Under the pieces are notes generated by a model. The model was not told the DNA's origin. It saw nothing but the letters and a program-made list of their open reading frames with translations, and did not search any database. A stretch of DNA of 64,000 bases. Origin: Sipunculus nudus (taxonomy: Eukaryota; Annelida; Sipuncula; Golfingiida; Sipunculidae). Location: contig CM049313.1 in NCBI GenBank assembly GCA_026874595.1, positions 55,100,159-55,164,158 of the forward strand, read 5' to 3'. Made by a program: the position numbers and the translations under genes. Shown piece by piece: positions 24,701 to 36,132 of the stretch; position 1 is the first letter of the stretch, and every line of letters starts with the position of its first letter.

Positions 24701-27700
24701 AAACATGATCCATGAACTATGAAAATGCATCTTTGCACTAAATGTGATATATCAAAATAATTCTTAGCAAACTCCAGTATATATAACACAATAATTATTC
24801 ACATACATTACTAATGCTTTTGAGTTATTAGAATGATTTGTGTTTGTGGGCCACACATTGCAATGAATCATGTTTAAAACCTTCATGGTATGACAACAAT
24901 TTTTCTCCTGTAGAGTAACAGAATAATAAATTATCAGACCTCCAAATATTTAGTTCATTTTAATAAAGATAAATTCATTTTTTCATTAATTTGATTTTTT
25001 TTTCATATTCCAGACTCATGCAGTGAGTTTATGTTCAAATAACAGAAAGGACTGCTGATGTAGTGCTATAATCTGAGCAAGATATTTTGTTCTGATTTTC
25101 CCTAAAATATTATGTGTATTCCTAAGAAGTCATTCTCTTTCTTTAACTATACTCAAGCTGAAAGATTAGGGCAATGAAAGACGTTGTGCCCAGGAACACA
25201 GCCAAAAAATGTTGGGTCTGTTAATAGGTGATGTTTTAATGACATTTGGACTGTGGACAAATATGGAAGCTTATTATGAGCTACTTGGATGCTGAATAAC
25301 AGTGGCACAATGCCTCATCCACAACTGAAGGAAAACATTTATGTTTGGCCAGAGATTTAGGCTAGGAAGCCAAAAGGTTTGCTGGACAGGCTCAGCTCAA
25401 TTTCTGTGAGACCTCCATGAACTTTACCTGAATTTTTGCACCCTAGGCTGTGGTAGCATTTATATTGAAAATATGGTGCTCATCACTTCCCCCCCCTCCC
25501 CCACCGACCACAAAAAGGTTTGATCTGATGAAACTTGGAGCAGCAGAATAACCATATATTCTTGTGAACTTACCAGTTTGCTGAGCAGCTAATGCTGCTT
25601 CTTTCTCTGGTTCAAACAACTTCTGGACTCTTGGACCAAAGTCATCATTCATAGCACGAGCAAAAGATATGGCGTCATAGTTTTTTGCAGGTTGGACCTT
25701 CCTTGCAGTGTAACCTGTGCAAGAGAAGAAATAAGAGTGAGTGATTGTCTATTTAATACTATTTTATTAAGGGCAGAATGCTAAGACATAGTGACAACAG
25801 TGCATTTTATATCAAGATCTTATTTAATTTTAATTAAATTATTGTTAAATAAAAACAACGAACCAAAAATCACTTCCCCTACTGAATGTTAGGGATACCT
25901 GTGCTTAACTTTTGTATTTGCTCTAAACATTACTAGTATGATCAAAGGGCTGACATAAAATATTAATGGATCAATCAATGCCTTAGAACTGTTATGGTTA
26001 TCCATTGCTCTGACAAGAGATCAGATGTCTTTTATGATACAGAAGTGTTGGCTGTATACCTGGAAAGCTTAATGCCATCTCAGACAGATATATGTACTAC
26101 AGAGCAGAGGGTGTTAGAGGGGTCCCTATCTTCCACATTACTGAGACTTTTCCATGACTTAAACCAAACATCAATGACCCTCCCCCACCCTGAATGGGGT
26201 AACTCAGCATAAACTTTGGTTGCAGCAATTCAGTAAATCATTACTATTTTTCTTGGTCAAAGAAATCATAAAGGAGAAACATTTTCATGCAATTTGCAAA
26301 TAACATTTGTCATAACTTTTTGAAAATTTTAAAAATATTATTACAAATTTTTTAAGAAATTAATTTTAAAACGTATGACCTTTTTCAGGGCATGGGAACT
26401 GTGGTTTTTGGTCCATGCATACACATGCTACATTGGCATATTCCATCCTTGTATGATATTGAATCTAATTCTTTAAACTATAAATTGTTTGATAAACTGT
26501 TATCTCTAGATATATTTTGCCAGACTTAAAAATACTGTCTGTATCCAGTTTATCCAGGGCAGCACTGAGCAGCACAGTTTGACTGTTTAATGTACAAAAT
26601 AACATCTCACCTGGTGGTACAATAACAGACTGCTCTTTGGGATCAGGACGCCTGGCAACAGCACCTGATGACCTTTGTACAACTGCCTTAGAACCACCTG
26701 TCTGTAATAACAATATCAACTAGAATACGGGTAGTCGACAAGCGACTACGTGTATCCGCCTAAATCAGAGTGGAACGGGTGAAGTGAGGCATGGATTAAG
26801 TGGCAAGGGGAAATAGAGTGAAGTGTTGCATATTAGCATGGATGTCTGCAGCCAAATTGTGTATGAAGGTTGCCCCCCCTACCACAAAATCCAGAAAGCC
26901 GTCCCAGTATGCAAAATTTAAGGCAGATAAGTCAAACCACTACGTGTATATGAGTGATTTTAGCCCGTGGCAGACAATCAGATGGATGCTGAGCAAAAAT
27001 GGTTGCAGGTGACGGCACCAGTTTTGCGTATGATAAAGAGCTATGTGAGAACTATACACATGCAAAACTTTGGCCCAATCGGTCAAACGGTTCCCAAGAT
27101 ATGAGCTTGGATGTCTGCTGCATAAACTAGAATGCAGGTGGCTCCACCTGTCATAAAATCAAGAGAGCTGTCGGGGATGTATAAACCTGCAAAATTTTAG
27201 CCAGATATGTCAAACCACTGCCGGGTTATGAGTGATTTTATCCCATGGCAGACAAACAGACAGGAGCTGTGCAAAAATGGCTGCAGGTGGCGCCACCAGT
27301 TTTGCGTATGTTATAAAGCTCTCCAAGGGCTACATTTGTGCAAAAACATTTTCCTGATCGGTCAAACGGTTCCCGAGATATGAGCTTGGATGTCTGCAGC
27401 GTAAACGTGAATGTAGGTGGCGCCACCTGTCATAAAATCAGAAAAGCTATCCAGGATGTATACGCATGCCAAATTTCAGGTGAATTAGTCAAGTCACTGC
27501 AGAGATATGAGTGATTTTAACCCAAGGCAGACAAACAGATGGACACTGTGCAAACATGGTCGCAGGTGGCGCTACCATTTTTTTTTGTGTATGTTATAAA
27601 GCTCTCCAAGGGCTACAATTGTGCAAAACAATTTTCCTGATCAGTCAAACGGTTCCCGAGATATGAGCTTGGATGTCTGCAGCGTAAACGTGAATGTAGG

Positions 27701-30700
27701 TGGCGCCACCTGTCACAAAATCAGAAAAGCTATCCAGGATGTATATGCATGCCAAATTTCAGGTGAATTAGTCAAGTCACTGCAGGGATATGAGTGATTT
27801 TAACCCAAGGCAGACGAACAGATGGACACTGTGCAAACATGGTTGCAGGTGGCGCCACCATTTTTTGTGTATGTTATAAAGCTCTCCAAGGGCTACATTT
27901 GTGCAAAAAAATTTTCCTGATCGGTCAAACGGTTCCCGAGATATGAGCTTGGATGTCTGCAGCGTAAACGTGAATGTAGGTGGCGCCACCTGTCACAAAA
28001 TCAGAAAAGCTATCCAGGATGTATATGCATGCCAAATTTCAGGTGAATTAGTCAAGTCACTGCAGAGATTTGAGTGATTTTAACCCAAGGCAGACGAACA
28101 GATGGACACTGTGCAAACATGGTTGCAGGTGGCGCCACCATTTTTTGTGTATGTTATAAAGCTCTCCAAGGGCTACATTTGTGCAAAAAAATTTTCCTGA
28201 TCCGTCAAACGGTTCCCGAGATATGTGGGTTTATGTGTGGAAACAGACGCACAAACGGACGCAGAGCGCAGAGGAAAGGTCAGAGGTCAAAACAAAATTG
28301 GGGCGCAGCAGTTAGCATGTGACCCGAACATAATCCCGGGTTACGTTAAATTCTGCCCAGCGGTTACGGAGGAGTTCTCCGGAAACCTACGCGGCGGCGG
28401 CGGCGGCGTGCAGCTGAAAACATAGTATCCGCAAAACTCTGTTTTGGCGGATACAATAACAATACAAATATATAACCAATGTTTATACTTCATCAAGACT
28501 AAAAATTACTAGATATTTACTTCAATTATCGCAGAAACTAATTTGCATTTTCTATGATCATATAAATATATGTATTCAAAAACACAAGTGAAACAACATT
28601 ACTCATTAGATTAATACAGGATCATTCTGAATTACTTGGACTGATTCAGTTACATTAGGGTATCCACCTGCCTTAAATCAATGGTAATGTAGAAATATAA
28701 TCAATATGTTTGATAATTACCTGGAATTACAGCATCAAGAATTCAAAATGCATGCACTTGGTTAGCATAAAAGAATTGCCCCATAAGCAATCACAGCTAC
28801 TCACAACCTGAATGCTCTCTTTTTGTTGGGCATAGTGTGTTTTGTCATGTGTAAAATATATATGTCATTGTGTATTAACCTTTATAGCATATACAGTCGA
28901 GCCTGCTTATTGTCATATCGGTGGTACATTTTTGTATTATGATAATAACTGGGATGTGGTATTATTGGGGCTTCAACAAAGATGTCGTTTTGAGTCATAG
29001 AAAAAGTTTTATGCCTCACATGATATTAAATAAATCATCAATAAAAAGGAGCAGAAATGTTAATTAATGTTTTTATTGCTCAATGACATATCAAATTACA
29101 TTAATGGGCACCTAACAATTTATTTCCTGTAATTTTTGTGCTGCATGTTACAATAACTGACCAAAATCTGATTTGCAGCAAGAAAGTGACGTAGCGTCTG
29201 GGTCAAGAGGTCAAATGTCTGGAAATATGCAGCAAATTTATAACATTATGCGTAGGCAAACTATTTTACCATATAATTCTTGCAGTGACGGTCTTATCTG
29301 ACTCTTGCATCTTATTTTCCTGATGTTGTTTTAATGACTAAACTTCCATGATCGTCTTTATGATAGGACTGCATGTTCGGGCATCATCAAACGATCGTCA
29401 AGTTTCACGGCAATTGAGGTTTTCAATTGGATATCTCCTCCAGTACTCTTAAAACCTCCAGCTTTACGTGGAATGTTAAAAGGGATTTCCAGCCATAAAC
29501 ACTGTTAACAGCTCTTGCTTCATATTATTTCAGTAAAACGTCACTAAGGTGTAAACTGCTGCTTTGTCAGTAGTTCATTATGTATGGCATGTGATCGCAA
29601 ACATCGCCCTTCTTAACGTACGAAGAAACGCAATGATCTGGATAAACGTGGTTTCTTAAGACATTAATTAGTTAATTAAGTGCCAGTGAGTGACCCGCAT
29701 GCATCACTGCACAGAAGTTAGATGAAATTGTCTGATATGTGTGACCGAATCGTGTCTGCTTTGCTTTGCTCTGAACTGGTATGATTGCCAATTAAGGGTT
29801 CCAAGCATGATAAAACTGGATGATGATAATATATGTAACCATATGTAACCAAAAACAGTTTGTATTAACAGTGTAATTATAATAGTGTTTTTATTATCTT
29901 AAATATTTTATCAATGGATTTAACATTTGATGCCCTATGTTCTTTTATCTTTAATATTTACAATGGGATGCAACCTGGGAAGCTGCTGACAGCAGACAGC
30001 ACCTGATCCAGCAGTGCCCCGGGATGAAGGACCTGTCTTAGTTCACTGGGGTAACAACCTCTGCCCCCACTTTCTGGGCAAGGGCCTAGACAAAGGGATT
30101 AGCGTTATGTGTAACTGGGGTTCACAGTCTGGGAAAAACACGGGCAGTGTGTAAAACCCGGACCCCACGGACCCCGGACCCCAAGAAAAATTTATAATTC
30201 TTAAAACTCTCAGGGTAATTTGAGATATTTAGCAGAATAGTATCTAAAAAGACGTATTTTATATTATGTGTGTTAAAAAAAAACATAAAAATGGTCTGTT
30301 TTGCAAAAAAAATTGATAATTAACACTTACGGACCCTGGCGCACTGATCTCACGTATCCCACAGACCCCTTTTACTCGTTGTTTTACCATTCCTTAAGTA
30401 CATATTTTAACATCACGTTTAGGCATTACACCCATGTGATTTAGTTATTGTGTTTTTGTTTCTTTATTTATTTTCATTTTGTCTTACTTTTTCTTCATAT
30501 TCTTATATTTGCTATTTGTTTCATGTTTATCATAATAAAAAAATAATAAGAACATTTATCTAATCATTATGTTTGTACCTGGAGTTTCTTGCAATGCAAG
30601 TAATCAACAATTCCTTTGGTAATTATATTATTACTAACTTTAAATCGCATGGTTGTTCATGAATGGAAGAAGAAACCTGTATTATGTGGAAGAGCACTGA

Positions 30701-32874
30701 TATCGATATACTATCAGTCTCAGGTCCACATGCAATGACCGCTGGCGCACTTCAAATAAATCTCTCCCAGTGTGCCTGCACTATAATATTTTCACTTAAA
30801 ATAACAAATAATAATGTTTAATGTTTGAAACGAGTGCTTATTCTTTCTCATAGAGCCATAAATGAAAATATGAGCGGCGTGTACTAGGGTCCGTCAAAAT
30901 GTAACAGTCATCAAAGTCAAGCAGTTGGGGTCCGTCTCAAGCAAAGTATTTTGTACACTTAAATCTTTCATTGAAATGGTTGTTTACAAGGCTTCAACAT
31001 TAGGGGACTTTACTTTGTACTTGTATCAGCAACATGGGTGTTTTTATCTGTATATAAAATCGAAAGTGTGGAAATTGTTTTTTTGGGGTCCGAGGTCCGG
31101 GATCAGTGGGGTCTGGGTTTTACACACTGCCAAAAACACGCCCCTGCTGGACAGGCTGACTGACTGTATATGTTTGTGGTAATAAAATGAATATATGTGT
31201 ATGAATTTACAACGAAGATCAGGACTACATGTGCCTTGAAAAGGATATTTCAAATGTCTGAGAAAACCCAGTGATAGAGGTATGTGTTTTACTGTTGTAA
31301 TCAATGATAATCATTGCAATATTATTGTTCAGTTCATATCCCTGCACAGTAATACATGTATTATATTATCAGTGAGAGAATAATATAACTGGAACTAAAA
31401 ATCAGTTCACTGAAGGTATTTTATCTTAGATCTCTCCTGTGAAATGTGCTTGTTTATTGTATGCCTGTACAGTACCTGAGTGTTTACTGACATGAGTGGG
31501 TATCTTCTGATAGAATTGTCATTGTCTCTATAGGTACCCATACTGTTTTGCTGTTCAGCAAAGCCTCTCTGAATTTAGAAATGCATGATGGCTTGGCAGC
31601 CATCTTGGTTGTACACATGTAATATTTTTTTTTTATGTAGACTATTTCTATGGAAATATCAACGTATGGAACATAAAATATTAATACTCTGTATTATTGT
31701 CCCTTTGAGATGTTTCATGGTTTCAACATTAACAATAATGTTATCACAGTACACTGACTAGCAGTTTTATTTTAATATGATTGATGCAGTACCTTAGTTG
31801 ATAGTAAATATATTTTTTTTTGCTGAGACTTTCACAGTTGTCATACTAAGACTTAGTCATGCTGTAGGCCTAACAACCTGTTAATTATAATTTATGATGT
31901 TGTATGTATGACCTATATATTAATAGTATGACCTTGTAGCATCTAGAGACTTGGATAATTATAGGTTATATTTTACTGTAGGTTATTCCAACCTGCTTGC
32001 ATAAGTACATGAGTGAAACAGGACCAGAAGTGCAGTCAGTAATTGGCAGTTAGTATATTGTTTTATTCATGTTACTGATAGTATTAATTTCAATGTTGAA
32101 TGATAATGGCTTATCAGAATTGAGACATTGACAACTGGTGTTTATTAATTACATATAATTATCAATCATTTGGATCATGACAGTCTGTATAAAAGATCAT
32201 ACATTTAAATGGTTTTGAGATATAAACATGTACTGTAGTTTTAAATATGATCAATAGATATTCAGGCTGTATGTTAAAGGAAACTTATTAATGCTCTATA
32301 CTGTTGATGATGCAAATCATAAAGATGTAATTGACAGAAATGCGTCACCACAATGAAGGTTTTATGGAACTTGCCCGGCAACAGTCATTCTTATCTTACT
32401 TCTCTTTATATTTGTTTCAGTGTCTGCTTCACCAGATAATAAGTAATTAGGGGTGAAGCCACTGTTTGCGGCACTATAGTTGTTCAATATTCACACTCTT
32501 ACCATATGGATTTGTAGATTTCACATTATTACTTCTTTGCAGTTATGTACATACATTAGCTCTACTACATTAAACTATATATCCACCGTACTTCAGGTGT
32601 TACTTGTATGTGTGCATATGCTGATCAATGAATTGGTAATTGGAACTTACCATTGTATAGGAAATGGTTTGGAATTTCCGATTTAAGTGACAATTAATGG
32701 GATTTTCTATTAACTGATATAACACAAAGTGGGCTTGAATGTACTTGTGTTGGCCAAATTCCATAAATCTATAGAAAGAAGAAAGAGTTTACTTACCTTT
32801 GTTCCACCTGGCTTGGGTGTCCCTGTCTTTTTGACTGAAGGTTTGCCAGTTGGCTTTCCTGGTTGTTTACTCAT
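18307..32874 (-). CDS. FAM221B: FAM221B-like Cys/His-rich protein, seven coding exons, complete
   Basis: The seven minus-strand exons are 32797-32874, 26611-26701, 25574-25714, 23689-23799, 22918-23121, 20717-20836 and 18307-18512. All junctions are GT-AG and the phases join exactly to 951 bases (316 residues plus TAG). The N-terminal 56 residues are Lys/Pro/Gly-rich and probably disordered. The conserved FAM221 region runs from about 57 to 248. It includes YIGWRCPEFTWDC (106-118), KCFCGHLLGEH (126-136), FAWIPSRPEDIGEFW (158-172), KCRCKHTHEQH (187-197) and FLCAACDNHWERH (219-231). The repeated C-x-C-x-H...H pattern suggests metal binding, which is inference. The order and wording of these motifs match vertebrate FAM221B rather than FAM221A. 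The molecular function of the family is unknown. An upstream in-frame ATG (32914-32916) would add 14 residues. I prefer the ATG at 32872-32874 because a TTTCCCAG acceptor lies between them. Confidence 0.9.
18513..20716. other. FAM221B intron 6, with (AT)n at 18664-18723
   Basis: Contains an (AT)n run followed by ACACAC, and a GC-richer patch at about 19080-19500 with an open plus-strand frame that I cannot assign. No further exon is needed to complete FAM221B. Confidence 0.6.
20717..20836 (-). CDS. FAM221B: FAM221B coding exon 6
   Basis: Encodes residues 209-249, including GCGCMQFDSPFLCAACDNHW and KAKGMPVG. The acceptor is TGTGTGACAG and the donor GTAAGT. It carries the last Cys cluster. Confidence 0.9.
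20837..22917. other. FAM221B intron 5, with LTR-like and dispersed repeat pieces
   Basis: Bases about 20980-21510 are GC-richer, with TATATATAG (21163-21171) and, 320 bp later, AATAAAATAAAG. This promoter-to-poly(A)-signal layout would fit a solo LTR, but the ends were not found. Bases 21793-21893 resemble 49715-49805 and belong to a dispersed repeat. Confidence 0.4.
21793..21893 (+). repeat. dispersed repeat fragment ending in AACAAAC-type tail
   Basis: TCATCAAAGTCTGTTCACAA, followed by a GCTCTTAACAAACAAA tail, parallels TCATCAAAATCTGTTCATAA and its tail at 49748-49805. A weaker relative with GACAGACAGAC lies at about 22495-22590. These look like 3' ends of one repeat family. Confidence 0.5.
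22918..23121 (-). CDS. FAM221B: FAM221B coding exon 5
   Basis: Encodes residues 141-209, the most conserved part: VPCRHGGCKCKGF, WIPSRPEDIGEFW, FDPSTWRAKCRCKHTHEQH. The acceptor is TTTTATCAG; the donor reads GTTTGT, weaker than the other donors in this gene. Confidence 0.92.
23689..23799 (-). CDS. FAM221B: FAM221B coding exon 4
   Basis: Encodes residues 104-141 with VYIGWRCPEFTWDCQRVG and the first C-x-C-G-H motif, KCFCGHLLGEH. The acceptor is TTTCTCTTTCAG and the donor GTATTC. Confidence 0.92.
23800..25573. other. FAM221B intron 3
   Basis: AT-rich, with no recognisable element or extra exon seen. Confidence 0.5.
25574..25714 (-). CDS. FAM221B: FAM221B coding exon 3
   Basis: Encodes residues 57-104. 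It begins GYTARKVQPAKNYDAISF and continues to KLFEPEKEAALAAQQTG, the family's characteristic segment ahead of the first Cys cluster. The acceptor is CTCTTGCACAG and the donor GTAAGT. Confidence 0.9.
25715..26610. other. FAM221B intron 2
   Basis: No element or additional exon seen. Confidence 0.5.
26611..26701 (-). CDS. FAM221B: FAM221B coding exon 2
   Basis: Encodes residues 27-57 (TGGSKAVVQRSSGAVARRPD and on to VIVPPG). The donor is GTGAGA and the acceptor GTTATTACAG. Only about 12 bases of intron remain between this acceptor and the transposon-derived sequence that starts at 26715. Confidence 0.85.
26706..28463 (+). mobile_element. non-autonomous element with central 280-bp tandem array
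   Basis: The body is 26715-28454, flanked by the 9-base direct repeat AATAACAAT (26706-26714 and 28455-28463). The left end contains CAACTAGAATACGGG. The centre is a head-to-tail array of a unit of about 280 bp: GATGTCTGC recurs at 26841, 27111, 27390, 27673 and 27953. The right side has a GCGGCGG run (28391-28407) and ends in a CAAAAC-TCT-GTTTTG hairpin followed by GCGGATAC. A second copy with three units lies inverted at 54995-55937. Central tandem array plus terminal hairpin is the plan of Helitron/Helentron-associated interspersed elements known from bivalves, but those do not normally make target duplications, so the class is uncertain. Confidence 0.7.
28464..30133. other. part of FAM221B intron 1
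   Basis: AT-rich, with no gene seen. A CAGTCGAGCCTGCTTATTG stretch at about 28896 resembles a Tc1/mariner-type terminus, but no partner end was found. Confidence 0.4.
30134..31139. mobile_element. hAT-like non-autonomous element with 8-bp target duplication
   Basis: The element is 30142-31131, flanked by direct repeats AAAAACAC at 30134-30141 and 31132-31139. The ends are inverted repeats: GGGCAGTGTGTAAAACCC on the left and GGGTTTTACACACTGCC on the right. The homology continues inward through GGACCCC-rich sequence for about 45 bases. An 8-bp duplication and a CAGTG-type terminus are hallmarks of hAT transposons. At 990 bp with no long open frame, it cannot encode a transposase. Confidence 0.8.
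31140..32796. other. part of FAM221B intron 1
   Basis: AT-rich, with no element or exon recognised. Confidence 0.4.
32797..32874 (-). CDS. FAM221B: FAM221B coding exon 1 (start)
   Basis: Encodes residues 1-26, beginning MSKQPGKPTGKPSVKKTG. It is basic and low in complexity, and its donor is GTAAGT. The 16 bases before the ATG may be the 5' untranslated part of this exon, following a possible acceptor. Confidence 0.75.
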
Positions 32875-33443
32875 ACTGCTTTTTTTATCCCCTGGGAAAA
32901 GCAATGTATATGCCAAATCACCTCTAATTACAATTAAACACTAGTTCACAATTACAATCTATGTGATCCCATAAAAGAAATGCCAAAATAGGTGTGTTTA
33001 TTTTGACAAACGGAATGCATTGATCTCTGCACCAACTAAAAACAACATTTTCATTGGCTTAGGCCAAAACCAAAAAAAAGGTTGGGCCCTCAGGTACTTT
33101 TTTCATAAATCAGTGCATGAAGGCCATATTTTTTACCTTTTTTTTCGAATGTTTTGATAAAAATGTCATATGATCAGAGAAAAGCATGATAATATATAGC
33201 AGAATAATTTGCTAAACAGGTAAATTGCACATGCATATTTTTTGGTGAATAAATGTGGGGTCACCTCATGATTGAGCTGATCTATGTATGTTTATGATGA
33301 ACCAACATTTGGTATATTTGTCAATGACATCGCATACATATATATAATGTCAAGAAAAATAAGTCCACAAATGGGGCTTATTTTTCATGTATAGCTTATC
33401 TGCTTATACAAATGATGAAATATTAATATATTGTTTATAGTAG
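32875..33443. other. upstream region of FAM221B
   Basis: Intergenic or first-intron sequence. No promoter motif can be fixed. Confidence 0.35.
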
Positions 33444-33452
33444 GGACTAGGG

Positions 33453-34950
33453 TAGTCCATACATGGACCTCTATGTCCTATGATACTTCTGCTGGACGGA
33501 CATCACGGTCCATGGGCCCAATGCAAATTCAATGTAGACACTCCGCAACTTGCCTTGGTGCAAGGCTGAGAATTACACACCAGGTGACCCGGGCTCCATA
33601 CTCAGCCTTGAGTATGTTCTTACGAAATATCGTAGCAGTCCTTTTGATGTATCAGAAGGAAAGAATAAAAAAGTAATTAAGAATAAGATGCAGCTTAAAC
33701 TATGTTCACTCTACCTATATATCCATTATATATCAGTTTCCATACATGTGGAGTCTTCTGTTTATGTTATATATGATATAACAGCATTTTATCATGAAGA
33801 GAAGAGCAGAAGACCATCACTAACACAGCCATGTTGCTGAGGCATGAACTCTGGTCACCCATGACCTGACCTGTGACCTAACCTCTGGTGTACCAGAGTA
33901 ATTTATTGCTAATAAATCTATTAAAAAATTCTTATTTCATGAATAATACTTATGAGTAAATGATAATATATGGCTTCAATAAGTCCTTTATAAGTTTATG
34001 GCTATATCATTTAAGGTTTTAACAAATTTGCCTATGGAAGTTATGGAAACAATATTTACTATAATTTATTTAGAACAATAATCAGAGGACACCTCTTCTC
34101 ATATCAATAAGGTCAAGGACAGGGTCATGTGACAAAAGATAAACATGACCGCATGGCAGGCTAAAAAAACCCACAGGAGTTGAAATCTTAACAATTTCCT
34201 TATAAGGGCACTTCTACATAATTTATTTTTACTCCAGAACAGTTTATTAGCCATTATTGGTAAGAAATTTGCTAAATTTCCTCCATTTTCTCTGTTTATT
34301 TTGCAAATATCCCAATATACCCCTGCTACGCTTTTCCATAAGAGGATCCCCATAACTGAAATCTCATTTCAGTTATGAACCCTTAACAACTCCGCAACGT
34401 ATTTGCAACGATAGGTCGAGGGCCCTCGGAGGAGATGACAGGTCTGATCACTCGAAGAAATTGCATCAGGCTTATCAACACTATATTCACTAACCTTTTG
34501 CATGCATGATTTTACATTCTAACTGACAAAAAGTCTTATTTTACAGGTTCTTTCTTGTACAACCCACACAACGCTGTGTATCCAATGTAGCCATTTGTCG
34601 CAATGCAATGTGGGAAGGATTCATACTCTCCGGGCAGAGACTCCGCCTTTGAAATGTCTCTCAGTTCACGTGAATAGGGCCGGATTATAAGACCGTCGGG
34701 ACATCAGCAAGGAACCACAATTTGCTGTTCGTTCATCGCACTGGGTTAACTGCAGAAATAAATAAACTTATACATAAATAGAAATTGTATCTGTGGTTGT
34801 AGGTTTATGTGGCAACATTTATTTCATCGTTCTTTCTATGTTCAATTTCTACCGCGCTCATCGTCTCTCTCAACAGGTAAGATATAAAAACATGATATAT
34901 TATAAGCCTTTTTATTAAATGTTTATGTAAATAAATTAAAATTTCATTCC
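33453..34950 (+). repeat. left terminal inverted repeat, interrupted
   Basis: Pairs with 36587-37230 in inverse orientation. The outer 97 bases (33453-33549) and the remainder (from 34389) are separated by the later insertion. The outermost sequence is TAGTCCATACATGGACCTC. Confidence 0.85.
33540..34398. mobile_element. 839-bp insertion nested in the left inverted repeat, 10-bp target duplication
   Basis: ACTCCGCAAC occurs at 33540-33549 and again at 34389-34398, around an insert at 33550-34388. The right arm of the host element carries the site once, uninterrupted, near 37141. Comparing the arms therefore shows the insertion and its 10-bp duplication directly. The insert begins TTGCCTTGGTGCAAGGC (a short hairpin) and ends with a perfect 12-bp stem, CATAACTGAAAT-CTC-ATTTCAGTTATG, then GAACCCTTAACA. 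It has no obvious terminal inverted repeats and no long open frame. Class unknown. Confidence 0.8.
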
Positions 34951-34952
34951 AT

Positions 34953-34954
<2 letters not shown>

Positions 34955-35008
<54 letters not shown>
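34955..35008. repeat. (AT)n microsatellite
   Basis: Alternating AT run immediately inside the inner end of the left inverted repeat. Confidence 0.95.
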
Positions 35009-35010
<2 letters not shown>

Positions 35011-35658
35011 GTCATTGTGCTTTGGGGATAGAATTTAATTAGTATCTTATAATTTATACTTAATTTTAGCTTATCTATTTGACGAAGTAATACCCAACAT
35101 TTCTTTTCAACACCGTTACCTATATTTCTCCAAAAATGGTGGATTTCTATTTTTAAAGGAATAATTTCTTAGTTTTTGAATATAGCTCACATTATCAAAA
35201 AATAAATATACTGAGTACCAGAAAAGGTTAAAGAAGTAATTAATTTTCTTTGAAAGGATATCTTTTTTCCAATATCATTATCGATCAAATTCGTACCTTG
35301 TCATGCACTTAAACGGTGGTGAATATCGGTTAGCGGTGTCGAAACAAAGAAGAACAGAATGGATGTAACATGTAAAATCTACAAACTGGCATTGTTATAT
35401 TCCGAATTTCATCTTTCAATAGAAATCACTGACTGTGTTGTGTAATTTCAAATATTAAACTTTTAAATATTTTAAAAGAAGTCTACATGCTTTAAGTAAA
35501 AAGTTTGCCAATGATCACATTTATAAGACATCCTTCTTCAACGCAATTATCATTTGTGAACAGACATTATTAAAAAAATGACTTAAACATATTAGAAAAT
35601 GCTTTTATTTTCCACATTTTTTATTAACCAGGTCGATTGTCGTATTTTTCATGATCTT

Positions 35659-36132
35659 AAAGCTAGGGTTCCTTTTACGCGGTTGCGGCCGCGGTACGGT
35701 CGCGGTTGCAGATAGAGTAGAACATATGATATTACGAAGGACTGATTCCTTTTATGCGATTGCGGTCGCGGTACTTATCCGACCCGTCATCCGACAGATT
35801 TTTGTCGGATCATGTAGCGACCGATCCGACAAAAATATTAAACGTATGGGGTCGGACGAGGAATCCCGCTGAATTTTATACGTCACATATAGGGGTTTCC
35901 CCAGGATTATATCGTGTTTATCAGTAAATGTCACGATTAAAAACGTTTTCCGCCTGCATGAAAACACCGATTTAAATTATTGTGAATATAGGAAACACAT
36001 GGGAATATGGAATATTGGAAATACATGTATCGTACATTATATTACATATACAAAAATCGTTTTTAATCCGCAATCGCGACCGCATAAAAGGAATCGCCCT
36101 TGCCGCAACCGCATAAAAGGAATTATAGCTTT
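35659..36132. mobile_element. nested GC-rich MITE inside the Mutator-like element
   Basis: The left end AAAGCTA...TTCCTTTTACGCGGTTGCGG is mirrored by CCGCAACCGCATAAAAGGAA...TAGCTTT on the right. Each end carries the CCTTTTAYGCG-TTGCGG motif twice (left at about 35671 and 35747; right at about 36065 and 36103). Between them lies a TCCGACAGATTTTTGTCGGA palindrome at about 35794. The GCGG richness stands out against AT-rich surroundings. No clear target duplication. Confidence 0.65.

Noticed and set aside
28890-28990. Tc1/mariner or pogo-like element starting at CAGTCGAGCCTG
   Set aside because: Only one end is recognisable; no matching inverted end lies within the next few kilobases.
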